DNA of 64,000 bases from Clarkia xantiana subsp. parviflora. Taxonomy: Eukaryota; Streptophyta; Magnoliopsida; Myrtales; Onagraceae. A program made the translations under genes and the position numbers. This document shows, piece after piece, positions 11,801 through 22,263 of the stretch. Each line of letters starts with the position of its first letter. Position 1 is the first letter of the stretch. Location of the stretch: NCBI GenBank assembly GCA_036873135.1, contig JAPTYO010000007.1, positions 2,648,763 to 2,712,762 of the forward strand. Direction: 5' to 3'. The notes under the pieces are model-generated. The model was given only the letters and a program-made list of their open reading frames with translations. It had not been told where the DNA came from and did no database searches.

Positions 11801-14261
11801 TTCCTGTTGTTTATCCGCTTGAGAACCAGAAGGAAATTGCTCCACGTTTTGCTAAGAGGGTGAGTTTGTGGTGTAATTGGTTTTTGTTGAAGCATAGTCA
11901 GCTATAAGTTGGTCAATACTCTTTGTAGCTAATTTTTCTTCGTTTTGGACATCTCCAGACCAGCAATGCAATTGCAACAGCACTGAATGTCACCCAAACA
12001 TCTCATTCATATGGAGACTTAATGCTTCTGACCAAAGCTTCTGAAGCACATCAAGTAAGGGATTCAGTCCTTGCTGTTCATCCTCAGTCATCGTTAATCT
12101 CATTTCTACATTCTGATTTTCTTTATCTTGAAAAGTTATTCAGTATCTTTTTAGCAACAAAAAAAAGTTATTTAGTATTTTGTGTTTTACTTTCTGGAGC
12201 TCTTCAGAATGTTTAAGTAGAGTCATTACTTTCTGTATAGAGACTATAAATTTTGCTAAAAATTGCGTAATATTTGTCAATGTTTCATGGGTGAAGCATT
12301 GTATAGGACCAACGTGCATGTTCATTTTCTTATTTTGAATCTTTCTTGCACATTGTGTTGTTAGCATGCGAGCCAATAGTCTTTGATTATGATATGTGCT
12401 GCCTTAAAAAAACAGAAAAAATATAAGTAGGATGATTAGGTTATATACAATGATTTGGTATTTGAATTCTCAGTGATACGTTGAAATCGAATAGATGTAG
12501 TGTGATTTAACTCATTACTGAAGATGAATATCTTGAATCTTGAAGAAAGTAGAAAAGGGTGTTCCGGCATATAGCATGTTACTTTATATGTGGAAGTCTA
12601 ATGTTATCACTCCAAGATATATTCACTAGTTAATAATGTCCAACCTATTAATGACATATCTGATGTACAGGTGAATCCCTCGACTTATATGGTTGAAATG
12701 GCTCAAGTGGAATCAGTAAGTTGTTTGATCCTTTACTGCTCCGTTGATTTTACTTGCCATAGTATTACTGTTCTTACAACTTGAGAGAAAGAACAATTTC
12801 AACCACAACCCTGTAATAGAGAAAGAAGCAAGAACAGTGTGCAGATGATGTATTTCTTTTTATTGTTGCCTGCCTTAGGTATAATGTTCAAGGACGATAA
12901 TATCTTTTCATTTGGTGAAGTCCTCCATGAATTATTGTACTGTTTACCCTGTTGATGATATATGACTTGTCATTGACATTAAAGTTTTGATACATCTGAA
13001 CAATAGGGTAGTTTGTCAAGGGTTCTAACAGTTTCTCTTCCCTATCAGATATTCCATTTAAGCAGTCTGGAAGCAGTTGATTTTCTGGATAAGTTTCTTT
13101 CCATGAAGCCAGATCCGAGGTACTACACTTTCAGATCTACTTCTTAATAGATGGAGTTCTCTCCAAATTACACCATACGTCAGACTTGCCCAGATACAAA
13201 ACTCCATGGAATGGTGTATCTGTGGTAGTTATTTGGTGGCTAATGAAATTCAATATTTGCTAAGAAATTTGAAACGCTGATCTTGTTTATGTAGCAGATT
13301 CATGTTAGTTTTCTTCTCTGTTTGCAGTGGCCGAGTTTCATTTGATGGTTTTGTGAAGGTTTTGAGATTAAGACCTTCTAATCTTGCTGAACAGGTTTGT
13401 CTATGCTCCAATAATTTATTTATTTTTCTATTATGACGAAAGCTTTTTCATTTTGGCCAAAACTAAGATGAAAGGTTCAAAGTAACTTCTTTATCATATT
13501 TTTCGAGCAAGAACTCTTTATTACCTTTGGATGGAAAATTTTATGTTTCTTTCCTTGCCAGATATTTAGATTCATTGATGCGGATGATGTTGGAAAAATC
13601 ACATTCAAGCAGGTTCATCCTTCATTTCTTCACCACAAATATTGTTTTTTTTCCAAAAAAAAAATTGTTACTAAAAAAAACACCTTTGGTTCGGTATATT
13701 GCAGTTTTTGTTCAGCTCGGCACATGTGATGAAGCAGCCACTGTTCAGGCAGGCCTGTGAGCAAGCATTTTTTGAATGCGATGTAGAAGGAAACGTCTAC
13801 ATTGTCGAAAACCAAGTTAGTCATTTTTCTCCTTACCGTAATCCGGTAGCTTTTGATTATATCGATAAATCAATGCGAAATTTTGATATATTTTGGGGGT
13901 GGGTTTAGATTCTTTTCTCATTCATTCACATCATATGATCTTATTTGGAACTTTTCAGTTGGGAGATAACATCAGCAGTACCATGCCGGAGATGAGCGCA
14001 GAAGAGGTAGTTAACACAAAAAAAAAAAAAGGACTCTTTTGGTTAACAATAATAATAGGAATCAATAATAAATGATGGAAATTGCAGATTCATGAGCTGT
14101 TTGGATTATTCGATAGCGATGGGGATGGAAGAGTGAGCAAGGAAGAATTTCAGAGCTGTTTAAGAAAGAACCCATTGTTAGTAGCAATTTTCTCACCAAC
14201 TTTGCAACAGCAAAATCACTCTTCAGATGATGGCGAAACCAGTCCAGACGAGATTGTATGA
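8844..14261 (+). CDS. LPEAT2: Lysophosphatidylethanolamine acyltransferase 2-like, EF-hand membrane acyltransferase
   Basis: Acylates lysophospholipids, mainly lysophosphatidylethanolamine, from acyl-CoA at the ER membrane. Exons: 8844-9301, 10254-10434, 10547-10606, 10928-11091, 11192-11255, 11791-11859, 11959-12054, 12671-12715, 13049-13119, 13328-13394, 13562-13612, 13705-13815, 13959-14006, 14088-14261; all keep phase and give about 552 residues, close to the family length. A hydrophobic stretch lies at about 88-122. Acyltransferase motif I is NHVSYIE (175-181), that is HX4E rather than the usual HX4D, and the phosphate-binding motif is FPEGT (247-251). The C-terminal part has three EF-hand positions; only the last, starting DSDGDGRV (504-511) with E515, is canonical, and those at about 431 and 468 have lost ligands. 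Intron 1 holds a small TIR transposon. Identification is firm from whole-length resemblance to LPEAT2 as I remember it. Confidence 0.92.
9464..9890. mobile_element. Short non-autonomous TIR transposon in LPEAT2 intron 1
   Basis: The sequence begins CAATGTTGTCAAAGGC and ends with GCCATTAACAACATTG, whose complement is CAATGTTGTTAATGGC, so 14 of 16 bases of the ends are inverted repeats. Inside each end lie GC-rich GCCTAAGGTGC / GAGGTGCTCGCC segments of the kind seen in widespread plant repeats with GGCG cores. The middle is AT-rich and non-coding. A target duplication was not resolved, so the superfamily (probably hAT-like) is open. Confidence 0.55.
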
Positions 14262-14880
14262 TATATTATTCTTTTTTTAAATACCGTAGCATATGTATGC
14301 GTATGCATACTTTTTTTTTTTTTTTTGAATCGATCCTATCTATTTACTCGTTAAACAACCTCTTTCACTTATTCATTGAGAGAGATCAAGAAGAGTCTTG
14401 TCTCTTCTTCTTCTACACAGCTTGCTTGCTTTTTCGAGTTTATATAAAAAACGGCTCCTTTTTTGCATGGTTTCCATTCATTACCTACGTAACTACGTTG
14501 ATATTTTTCCAACATTTGTATATTTTATTTATGTATGTTTGTATATTGATTATTGGGTTGAACAACCAATCCTCTCTTGCGTTTTTACATTTGGTGCAAT
14601 AAGGAAAATGCTACGCCTTGATTCTTTTGTATCTAGTTTTTCATGTTGAGTAAGATATGATTGGAATCTATGATGAACTGAAAATGTCCAAATGAGGAAC
14701 TAAAAACTTGCGTGAAATTACATAAAAAATTAACTGGTTTTAATGAACATTTTCAACGAGTTGTGCTTTTTTTATATCTATTCTAATTTCTAACAGATAA
14801 CATAGACACATGCAAATAAATGATTCTACTCGTATAAACGCTATCTTTGCGGGCTCCGTAGCAAGAAATGATATATTCTG
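14262..14880. other. LPEAT2 3' flank
   Basis: AT-rich sequence directly after the LPEAT2 stop codon with long T tracts. It presumably contains the 3' untranslated region, but no single polyadenylation signal stands out. Open frames here are T-rich chance runs with no recognisable protein. Confidence 0.4.
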
Positions 14881-14888
14881 TTAACGAC

Positions 14889-14970
14889 AGTCCTTGAACC
14901 GATAACCATCTTTCGGCTAACCTAGCCTCCTCCGTCCCTCGGGACCAACAAGGGGTAGTACAGGAATATT
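14889..14970 (-). other. Nuclear insertion of plastid DNA: fragment of plastid 23S rRNA (NUPT)
   Basis: About 80 bases of markedly higher GC sit in AT-rich surroundings. On the minus strand they read through GTACTACCCCTTGTTGGTCC, then GAGGGACGGAGGAGGCTAGG, then GCCGAAAGATGGTTATCGG and TTCAAGGAC, which I recognise as the 3'-half region of plastid 23S rRNA. The match appears nearly perfect, suggesting a recent transfer. It is a fragment and not a functional rRNA gene. The plastid identity comes from memory, not a search. Confidence 0.72.
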
Positions 14971-15808
14971 CATATTACTGAATTGTGCAAATTTGTTTTT
15001 AAATTAACAAATATATTCATCAATAATAAATTTATAGTAGTGTATATGTAAATTAGAAATAAAAATGGAAAAAAAATGGACGCCTCTAGGCACCTATCTT
15101 CCACGTAGATATATTGCAGTTCATTTACAATGTTGCATGTTACCAATTCAATGGCTACCATATGTTTTTGGTCAATAAATTTTTCTTTATATAGTTTGCA
15201 ATCAGTTTATTTAAGGAAAAAATGGTTGCAACTGTCACGTATTGTATACAACTGATATGCCTTAATAATGTCCAAACGAAATTCCGTGTGTTTCTAATTC
15301 TCTGTAAGAACCGTAGAACACGTGCATCGCACGTGCCAATATAAAATAGAACACTGGACGAGGAAAGATTTTTCTTTTTTTAAGAAAGAGAAGTGAAGAA
15401 AAGATAAAGATGCGTACTAGTTAGAATAGCACGGGGACCGAAGAAGCAATTTATTAATACCGTGGGGACCAAAACTCTATGAGTAGTAGTTTAATGAATA
15501 TAAGAATGATAAAAATGAGGGCGGAGCACAGCAATGTTGTGGTCCCTCGGTGCCGAACCACGAACATGCTTGTTAGTGTCTGAACCCAACAGGTTTGGGA
15601 GTTTAAACGTTGGTCTCAACAGCTGTCAGCTCTGCATTTTATTTGCCCCAAACCTAATTAATTAAATTTAATTAAATAAAAAAAAGGTACTTGAATTGAA
15701 TTTGAATCACATGAATGGCAAAAATTCTACCCACTAACTCCTGACAAGTGTCGGCATCTCCACATGCCCATAATAAAGCTAGTCTTTATTTATTATTAAT
15801 TATTATTT
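14971..15808. other. AT-rich spacer
   Basis: No gene is supported. A short inverted sequence CACGTGCATCGCACGTG lies near 15320 and contains two CACGTG cores; similar strings occur in plant transposon relics, so I do not call it a promoter element. Confidence 0.4.
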
Positions 15809-16182
15809 GGATTAATTATCAAAATTGCTAAGTAATATTTTGTTTCTTTAAGTTTCTATGTTAAAGATTCTTGTCTAATTTGGACATACGAATTTTAGCT
15901 GATATTTAAGAAATCAAACAAATTGTTGTTAGTTGATGTTTGAAAAATTGAAAAAACTAAATTGCAGTTAATATTTGGGTAGCTAAACAAATTGTTAGAT
16001 ATTTTTTTTCCATCAGGTGTGTCTAATATATGCTTGATTCCGTCAAAGACAAATGGAAATTTCGACGGAAACAACAATTTGTACATAGGTAAAATTTGAA
16101 TTAGCAAAATATTTAAAAAAGAAAACTACAGCTATAAATTTATTTAGCTATTAAGCATTAGCTAGCAGATTGATAATTAACC
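15809..16182. mobile_element. Mutator-like MITE (family A, copy 2)
   Basis: Left end GGATTAATTATCAAAATTGC and right end, complemented, GGTTAATTATCAATCTGCTA repeat the termini of the element at 3948-4611. The copy is 374 bp, internally deleted relative to copy 1. Identical flanks ATTATTATTT (15799-15808 and 16183-16192) give a 9-10 bp target duplication, although low complexity weakens this. Confidence 0.7.
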
Positions 16183-16394
16183 ATTATTATTTACAAACTA
16201 TTTTTTTTATAAAATAATTTTCAACCAAGCTCTAAATATATATATACCCACCGAGCGTTGTAACACAAGTTACATAATCTAGCAACTCTAAACAGTTTTA
16301 TTTGTTTTTTAAAGCACATTTTCAAATACCTTCGAAAAGTGAGAACTTATGTGTTTTAATCAAATTATTAGTTGGAATCTTGGATAAAAAAATA

Positions 16395-16862
16395 ATTTTA
16401 AAAATCGCTAAAACACTATAGAATTTTGCTACAATAACATGACATTTTTATATAAAATCAAATTTTCAAATATATTAATAAATTTATAAATAAAAATATA
16501 ACCCAAAAAAATACAAAAAATAAATGTATTAAAATGAATTTTAAAAATTCTATAAAACATAGACTTTAAAAATGATTTAATTTAAATTGATTTTTTGAAC
16601 TTTGGGTTATTTATTTAACTTATATATTTTTTTGTATAATATGTATTATTCTAAAATTGTATTCGCTTTTATATAAACTTTGAGATTATTATAAAATTAT
16701 AGTAGAATTTTAGGGCGTGTTTAGTAATTTTAAAAAGTACATTATGTCTATAACTAATGAAAAATCGATGGAGCCTATCTAGCAAACTACATCAGCCAAA
16801 AATTGGTTAACAATATAATATGCTAAAAAAAATCAACTACCAATTTTGTTATTTAACCGGAA
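16395..16862. mobile_element. Mutator-like MITE (family A, copy 3), left-truncated
   Basis: The interior matches the interior of copy 1 in order: TGACATTTTTATATAAAATC, then TTTTTTGAACTTTGGGTTAT, then GTAGAATTTTAGGGCGTGTT. The right end runs ...CAATTTTGTTATTTAACC, a decayed version of the family terminus. No left terminus is visible, so the boundary at about 16395 is approximate. It lies just 3' of copy 2. Confidence 0.6.
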
Positions 16863-17523
16863 ACATATGATGACATAAATCTTTTTCGAACTCGCTTCGC
16901 CTGGAAAAACAAAACTCGTTTACCAGTTGATCCAATCAAACTTAAGTAACTATAAAGTTAACTTAAATACATGTCAAACTTTCTATGTCTGAATTTCTTT
17001 CTTAAAAAAACTTATAAGTTCAAATTCTTATTAATTTGCCACGTGACTTAATTTACAGTTCTATAATTATATTTATTTAGGATAATATATTCTAATTTTA
17101 AATATTATAAGTAAATAGCTGTAAATTTTTCAATGTACGTAGTTTAATTTATAATATATATATACTCTCACTCTATCCCTTCATAATTCCCTCCCATGAA
17201 TAATATAATTAATCCACTTTCGACTCTCTTTCCTAATCCTTTATTTGGAACTAATTATCTGCATGAACTACGATGATAAAGAAAACTACAATTGCATAAG
17301 ACGACTAGGGTTTGACTTTGGCCTCGGTAAAACACGGTAGATGGGATACAAAAATTAATTCAATTGAGTTATGGACTTTCAAGTTTCACCAAAACATAGT
17401 ATATGATAGAGCGGAACTCGTCGATATGCGAGACTTTCGGTTCGGACTTTTAGGCAAAAATCCGAATAGCTCGGGTCCGTCCTAAGTTAACTAGGATGGC
17501 TATGCATTAGGTGTTGAAGTGAG
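16863..17523. other. AT-rich spacer
   Basis: No gene is supported. The stretch 17400-17480 is somewhat richer in GC (GAACTCGTCGATATGCGAG) and may be an old repeat fragment, but I could not assign it. Confidence 0.35.
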
Positions 17524-18322
17524 CATGGCCGGCCCAAGGGTAAGGCCACTAAAGCTAGGGATTTAGCCTCCAAAGAATAAGATCTCATTTATATTATTAT
17601 ATAGTTAAGTCTACTTAAACATGCATGTGTCAAAAAATGTTCAGTTAAAAAAAAAAAGACATTTTATTATTTTTTATGCTTGATCAGGTTCCTTTTTTTC
17701 GAATTTTAATCGATAGGCTTTTTTTAAAAAATATGTCTACTAGAAAAAAAATAGGGTTAACAGGTATTTTGGTCCATGATGTTTGATAACTTTTGGGTTT
17801 TGGTCAATGATGTTTTTTTTTACCTAGTTTTTGTACCATATGTTTGCAGATTTTTTCTAGTTTTGGTTTAACCGTTACATTTCGTCCATTTTTTGACATC
17901 TTCAAGTCACGTGATCCACTCTAAACTTTAAATTTAGTCCCTCTAATACTTTCTTAACCTTTTTTTAGTCCCGGAGTTTCAAAATTGACCCCAATTGGAC
18001 AATAGGTCCAATTGAATTTTTGAAACTTCGGGACTAAAAAAAAGGTTAGGAAAGTATTAGAGGGACTAAATTGAACAAAACTGAAAGTTTAGGGTGGATC
18101 ACGTGACTTGTACATGTCAAAAAATGGACGGAATGTAATGGTTATACCAAAACTAGAAAAAATCGGCAAACATATGGTACCAAAACTAGGTTAAAAAAAT
18201 ATCATTGACTAAAACCCAAAAGTTGTCAAACATCATAGACCAAAAGACCTGTTAACCCAAAAAAATAAAGGCCCCAAATTTTATTTTAGCTTTAGATCTC
18301 GATTTCTCTTGGGCCGGCCCTG
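17524..18322. mobile_element. Non-autonomous hAT element with exact 8-bp target duplication
   Basis: The termini are CATGGCCGGCCCAAGGG on the left and, complemented, CAGGGCCGGCCCAAGAG on the right, the form of many plant hAT ends. Identical eight-base flanks GAAGTGAG lie at 17516-17523 and 18323-18330, the hAT duplication length. Without the foldback element nested at 17754-18258 it is only about 300 bp, so it never coded for a transposase in this form. Confidence 0.85.
17754..18258. mobile_element. Foldback (hairpin) Mutator-like MITE nested in the hAT element
   Basis: Two arms of about 250 bases form an almost end-to-end inverted repeat: GGGTTAACAGGTATTTTGGT opens the left arm and the complement of the right arm is GGGTTAACAGGTCTTTTGGT. 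The centre lies near 18000 (CCAATTGGAC / GTCCAATTGAA). Flanks AAAAAAATA on both sides (17745-17753 and 18259-18267) are a nine-base target duplication. An RNA read through it would fold into a long hairpin. The ends GGGTTAA resemble the family A termini, which suggests a shared mobilising enzyme. Confidence 0.82.
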
Positions 18323-18330
18323 GAAGTGAG

Positions 18331-21300
18331 CGTGACCTGAATTACATAAGCTCCACTTGAGCATGTCTTTACCTTAGTATCCCCCTACTATGAGTATATA
18401 TATAAATGCATCTTATTGAAAAGTTGTGGATAAAACTACTTAAAAGTGAAAGTTAAAGTTCATATGCAGTTTTGCGAATCTCCCCCAAACATTTCCAAAA
18501 TACGGGACCCAAACCAAGTGGCCAAAACGAAACTTAAAGATTATTATGGACAATGCTAGTTTGTCCGGGTTAAACAGTGTATCATAAAGTATGAACTATA
18601 TATATATATATATATCTTAAAATTAGAACCTACTCTTTTAATGGTTGGACATAATTTCATTTTGAAAAATTAATTGTGAGTCGCATATTAATTTTTTTAT
18701 CATTAAGTATTACTAGGAAAAAAAAAGTCCAGAGTAATTTTCCATGTATATAATAGTAAAGTAACTTCTCTAATTTTAAAAAACCCACATTTAAGGGATT
18801 TTTAGTCTCAACAAAACTCACGCTCATAAGTTAATTTTCCGGTCACCATGTTTGCTTTTTGTTCCCATTGTTATTGACGTCTCCCCTGTTGGACTCCGAA
18901 CAACCTTCAAACGTCTTCGTCAACTAAAACTTCGAATGGGTCTCCGCCCGTGCTTTTATTGGAGTCTTTGACAACTAATTGTTTATTATCTACCCCTTTC
19001 AGTTAGGGACCAAATTCTACAAAATTATCGTCCAGTTTTCATATAATTAACAACCACATGATTAGCCGCTCCCACTTTTTGGATATGAATATGCCTCTAA
19101 CCATATGCAATCCTTTTAAACTCATTCTCCTTCAAGAGAAGTTGGGGTTTTCTTCGGCACCCCTAATATACGCTAGTCGTCAGATGTTCCTCGTTTAGGG
19201 ATGTATTAATAATTTGGTCTTTGACTTTGTCTACCTCGAAGGATCCTCTACCACATCTCTAATCTTTTTATATGATTTTTATTGTTTGTTAATTGAATTA
19301 TCTGTGATTTTATCATATTGATGCCCTTTGTTGTTTATCGTGCTACTAGTTGTATTATTTTTTAAAGGAGTTTCAGTTCTTCTTAATAGTTTTGATTGTT
19401 CCACTGAATCAGATTTGATCATCACATTTTGTATTCGAGGTCTTTTTCTGTTTTAAACTGATTGTGTTATTTACTTTGTTAAAAAATCGGTACTTCTAAA
19501 AGAAATCTGCCGTAGAAACACACTGCATAGTGCATACATACCTAAGTGACATTAGAAACTGAATTAAGAAGTAGAGATTACTATCAATTTAGATGCAATT
19601 TTGCCAATAACATTGATAGAACATTTGAATTGGAAAATGATGAACAAGGAAAAATAAATGTGGTTGTAATTATACGTGAGGCAGTGAGAGACAAGAAGAT
19701 AATGCATGTGAGTGTGAAGAAGAAAGAGTAATGTGACAGGGACAAAAGCAAACTAATTAAACCCACCCATGCGTTTTCGTTTCCTCATTGGTCCGTTTCG
19801 TACGTAACTGTACGGACGATGTTGACGTGTTTAACCTCTTCTAGCTCTTCCTTTCCTTTCAACATTTATATTCATTCAGCATATATATATATATATATAT
19901 ATATCGTTCTTTTCTTTGTTGGCAATTCTAATTATTATGTCTTTCCTAGTCAATATTTACTATATTGTTGGTTGGTTGTGTGTTACTTATGGACAATTTA
20001 CGATCCACGAGGGTTGGTTGGTTGTGCGTATTTATAAATGAAATTCACTATTAAAAATAATTATATATACGAAAACTAAATGAATAAAAAAATTATAATT
20101 TAAAATAATAGAGTTCAAATATCTTAATCTATTGTATTTATACTCATAAATGAATCCGCCCTCGTATGTTAATTGTTAGCAATAAATATCCTTCTCTTAG
20201 TTGGATATTAGGTGTGCAATTCGTAAGCACTAGTTAAATATATGCTCAAGACATTACAAACACTAAAATATTTAGAAAAATTCATGTTATTAAATATATT
20301 ATACAATTTTACTGTTTTATATATATATATATATATATTCACTTTATTATTATAATATTATTTAATCTCAAATATGGTAATAAAAAATTCATACAATATT
20401 TATTTATAAATGATATTTTCTATAAAAGTAGAGACAATGGGCTTTAAAATGACATATAGAATTGTACAATTTCTAACTTATAGACATTATTATAACGAAT
20501 TAATAAGGCTATGATTTATATGTTATTTTAAATCATTAATAATTATTTGCAGTCTTTTTTTTTTGGTTAAAATTGCACATAGTCCAACTAATACCATCAT
20601 AAAATAATTTTTTATTTTAAATATATCGCGCAAAATGTGGACTCAATAACTAGTTTTAGTATAGTAAATTACAAACGATCTAATAAAATACAAATGATCC
20701 TAAAAAACTATAATACAAGAAAATAAAAGACAATAATAAAAATTTAAAAATTAAGGCGAATATATATCTAATAAATGAGAAAATTGTATTTGAAAACAAA
20801 ATGTTTAATAATTGTCATATAAAATATAAAGAAATAAATACACTTAATGATTGTTTTTGAAGTATGGAATTATAAAGATAAAAATGTAAATAAATTTTAA
20901 AGAAAACATTTGAAATTTATAAAATATATAAAATTGGTGATTAGAAAAATATATTACAAGCTAACATTTTTTTGCTAATTGTAAAAACTAACAGTAAAGT
21001 TGGAAAATCAATAAAATAAAAATTGTTATGTTTGTTCTTTCCTACTATTTGATGATTTAATAATTTATTTATAGTACAGTCTTTATCACAAACCTGATTT
21101 CTTATAATTTTTACTTTTAAATAATTTTTATGTAATTTTTTTCTATCTAATTTGTTTGTTTTATATTTATTTTTTACATTTAACTTCCTTTAATTTTCAA
21201 CTTTTTTCCTTATTTTCTTTTTACTATACTATATAATCTTCTTTAGGTTTATTTGTAACATAGATGATTTTATAAATATATATTTTCAATAATATACATA

Positions 21301-21984
21301 TAGAATGAAGAACCTTAATTTGAGAACTAATTCCTAAACAAGTGTAGATTGAAAATTAATTTCATAAGTGAGCCTATTTTTGGAAATTAACTTCTATTGA
21401 CACTGATAAGTAAAAATGAGGAAGGAAAGAATAAATAGTGAGGCAACTTCTAACAATAATAATCCATCCAGCACACCTGACTTCTCTTTTTCAAGTAAAA
21501 TTTTTTCCTTAGTGGGGGAATTCCTTTAAAAAGGATTTTACTAAAAGGAGTAAAAGAAATAAAGGGCATGATGTTTCAGACAATCCAATCCTATCCTATC
21601 AACCTATCTCAATCTCACTATTTTTGTTTATCATTATTATTATTATTATTATTATGAAGCAAGCTAAGCTAAGCTAGCTAATATATATTATTTAAATAAT
21701 AATTTTGTAAAAGATTAGAAAAATGGACTGAAAATAGATATTTTGTTGATATTTCTTCTTTTGGGTAGGCTTCTTTAGGTCCACTAAAAATAGAAGACAT
21801 GTATTAATATGGAAAGGTGTTGATGAGAGAGAAAACCAAGAGCGAATCCCCATCAATCACAACACTCTAAAATAAATAAATAAATAAATAATTTCTCTCT
21901 TTTCTCTCTACCTTCTTCTTCTTCTGCTAGTTGTGATCCAGTTCAACAGAAGAAGAAAGACTCTCATCCTCTCTGCCTGACTAA
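18331..21984. other. AT-rich spacer and SOC1 upstream region
   Basis: No gene is supported. Opposing open frames of about 60 codons at 19546-19766 resemble nothing I know. AT dinucleotide runs occur near 18598-18616, 19879-19904 and 20317-20338. The final few hundred bases, with CT-rich tracts around 21895-21925, are the likely SOC1 promoter and 5' leader. Confidence 0.45.
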
Positions 21985-22259
21985 GTAAGTTTCAAGTTTA
22001 TTTAGTTTCCATTGATTAAAATAAAACCCACTGAAAAACCTCAACTTTAGTCTTCATTAATTCAACCAGTAATTTCATCAGTTAGTTTTTATTTGTATTT
22101 TCTGGGTTTATCATTACTGTTTTCTGCAAATAAAGCAAGATCTGGTCCCTTTTCAGTCGAATCTGCAGTTTTCTTGTTTTTCAGCAAGATCTTGCTGTGT
22201 ATTGTATTTTCTTAACCGTCCGTACAGTATTTTGATTCCAAAAGTAAATTAATTAGCAG
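21985..22259 (+). other. Probable 5'-UTR intron of the SOC1-like gene
   Basis: A strong donor (CTAA followed by GTAAGT at 21985) and an acceptor (TTAGCAG ending at 22259) bracket AT-rich sequence and leave the start codon five bases into the next exon. Many SOC1-clade genes carry such a leader intron. This is inferred from splice signals alone. Confidence 0.5.
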
Positions 22260-22263
22260 GAAA

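Noticed and set aside
15315..15335. CACGTGCATCGCACGTG as a promoter element
   Set aside because: More than 6 kb from the nearest downstream gene start and similar to strings seen in transposon relics; no support for regulation.
19546..19766. Overlapping 60-codon frames on both strands
   Set aside because: No domain, no context; both are explained by low stop density over 200 bases.
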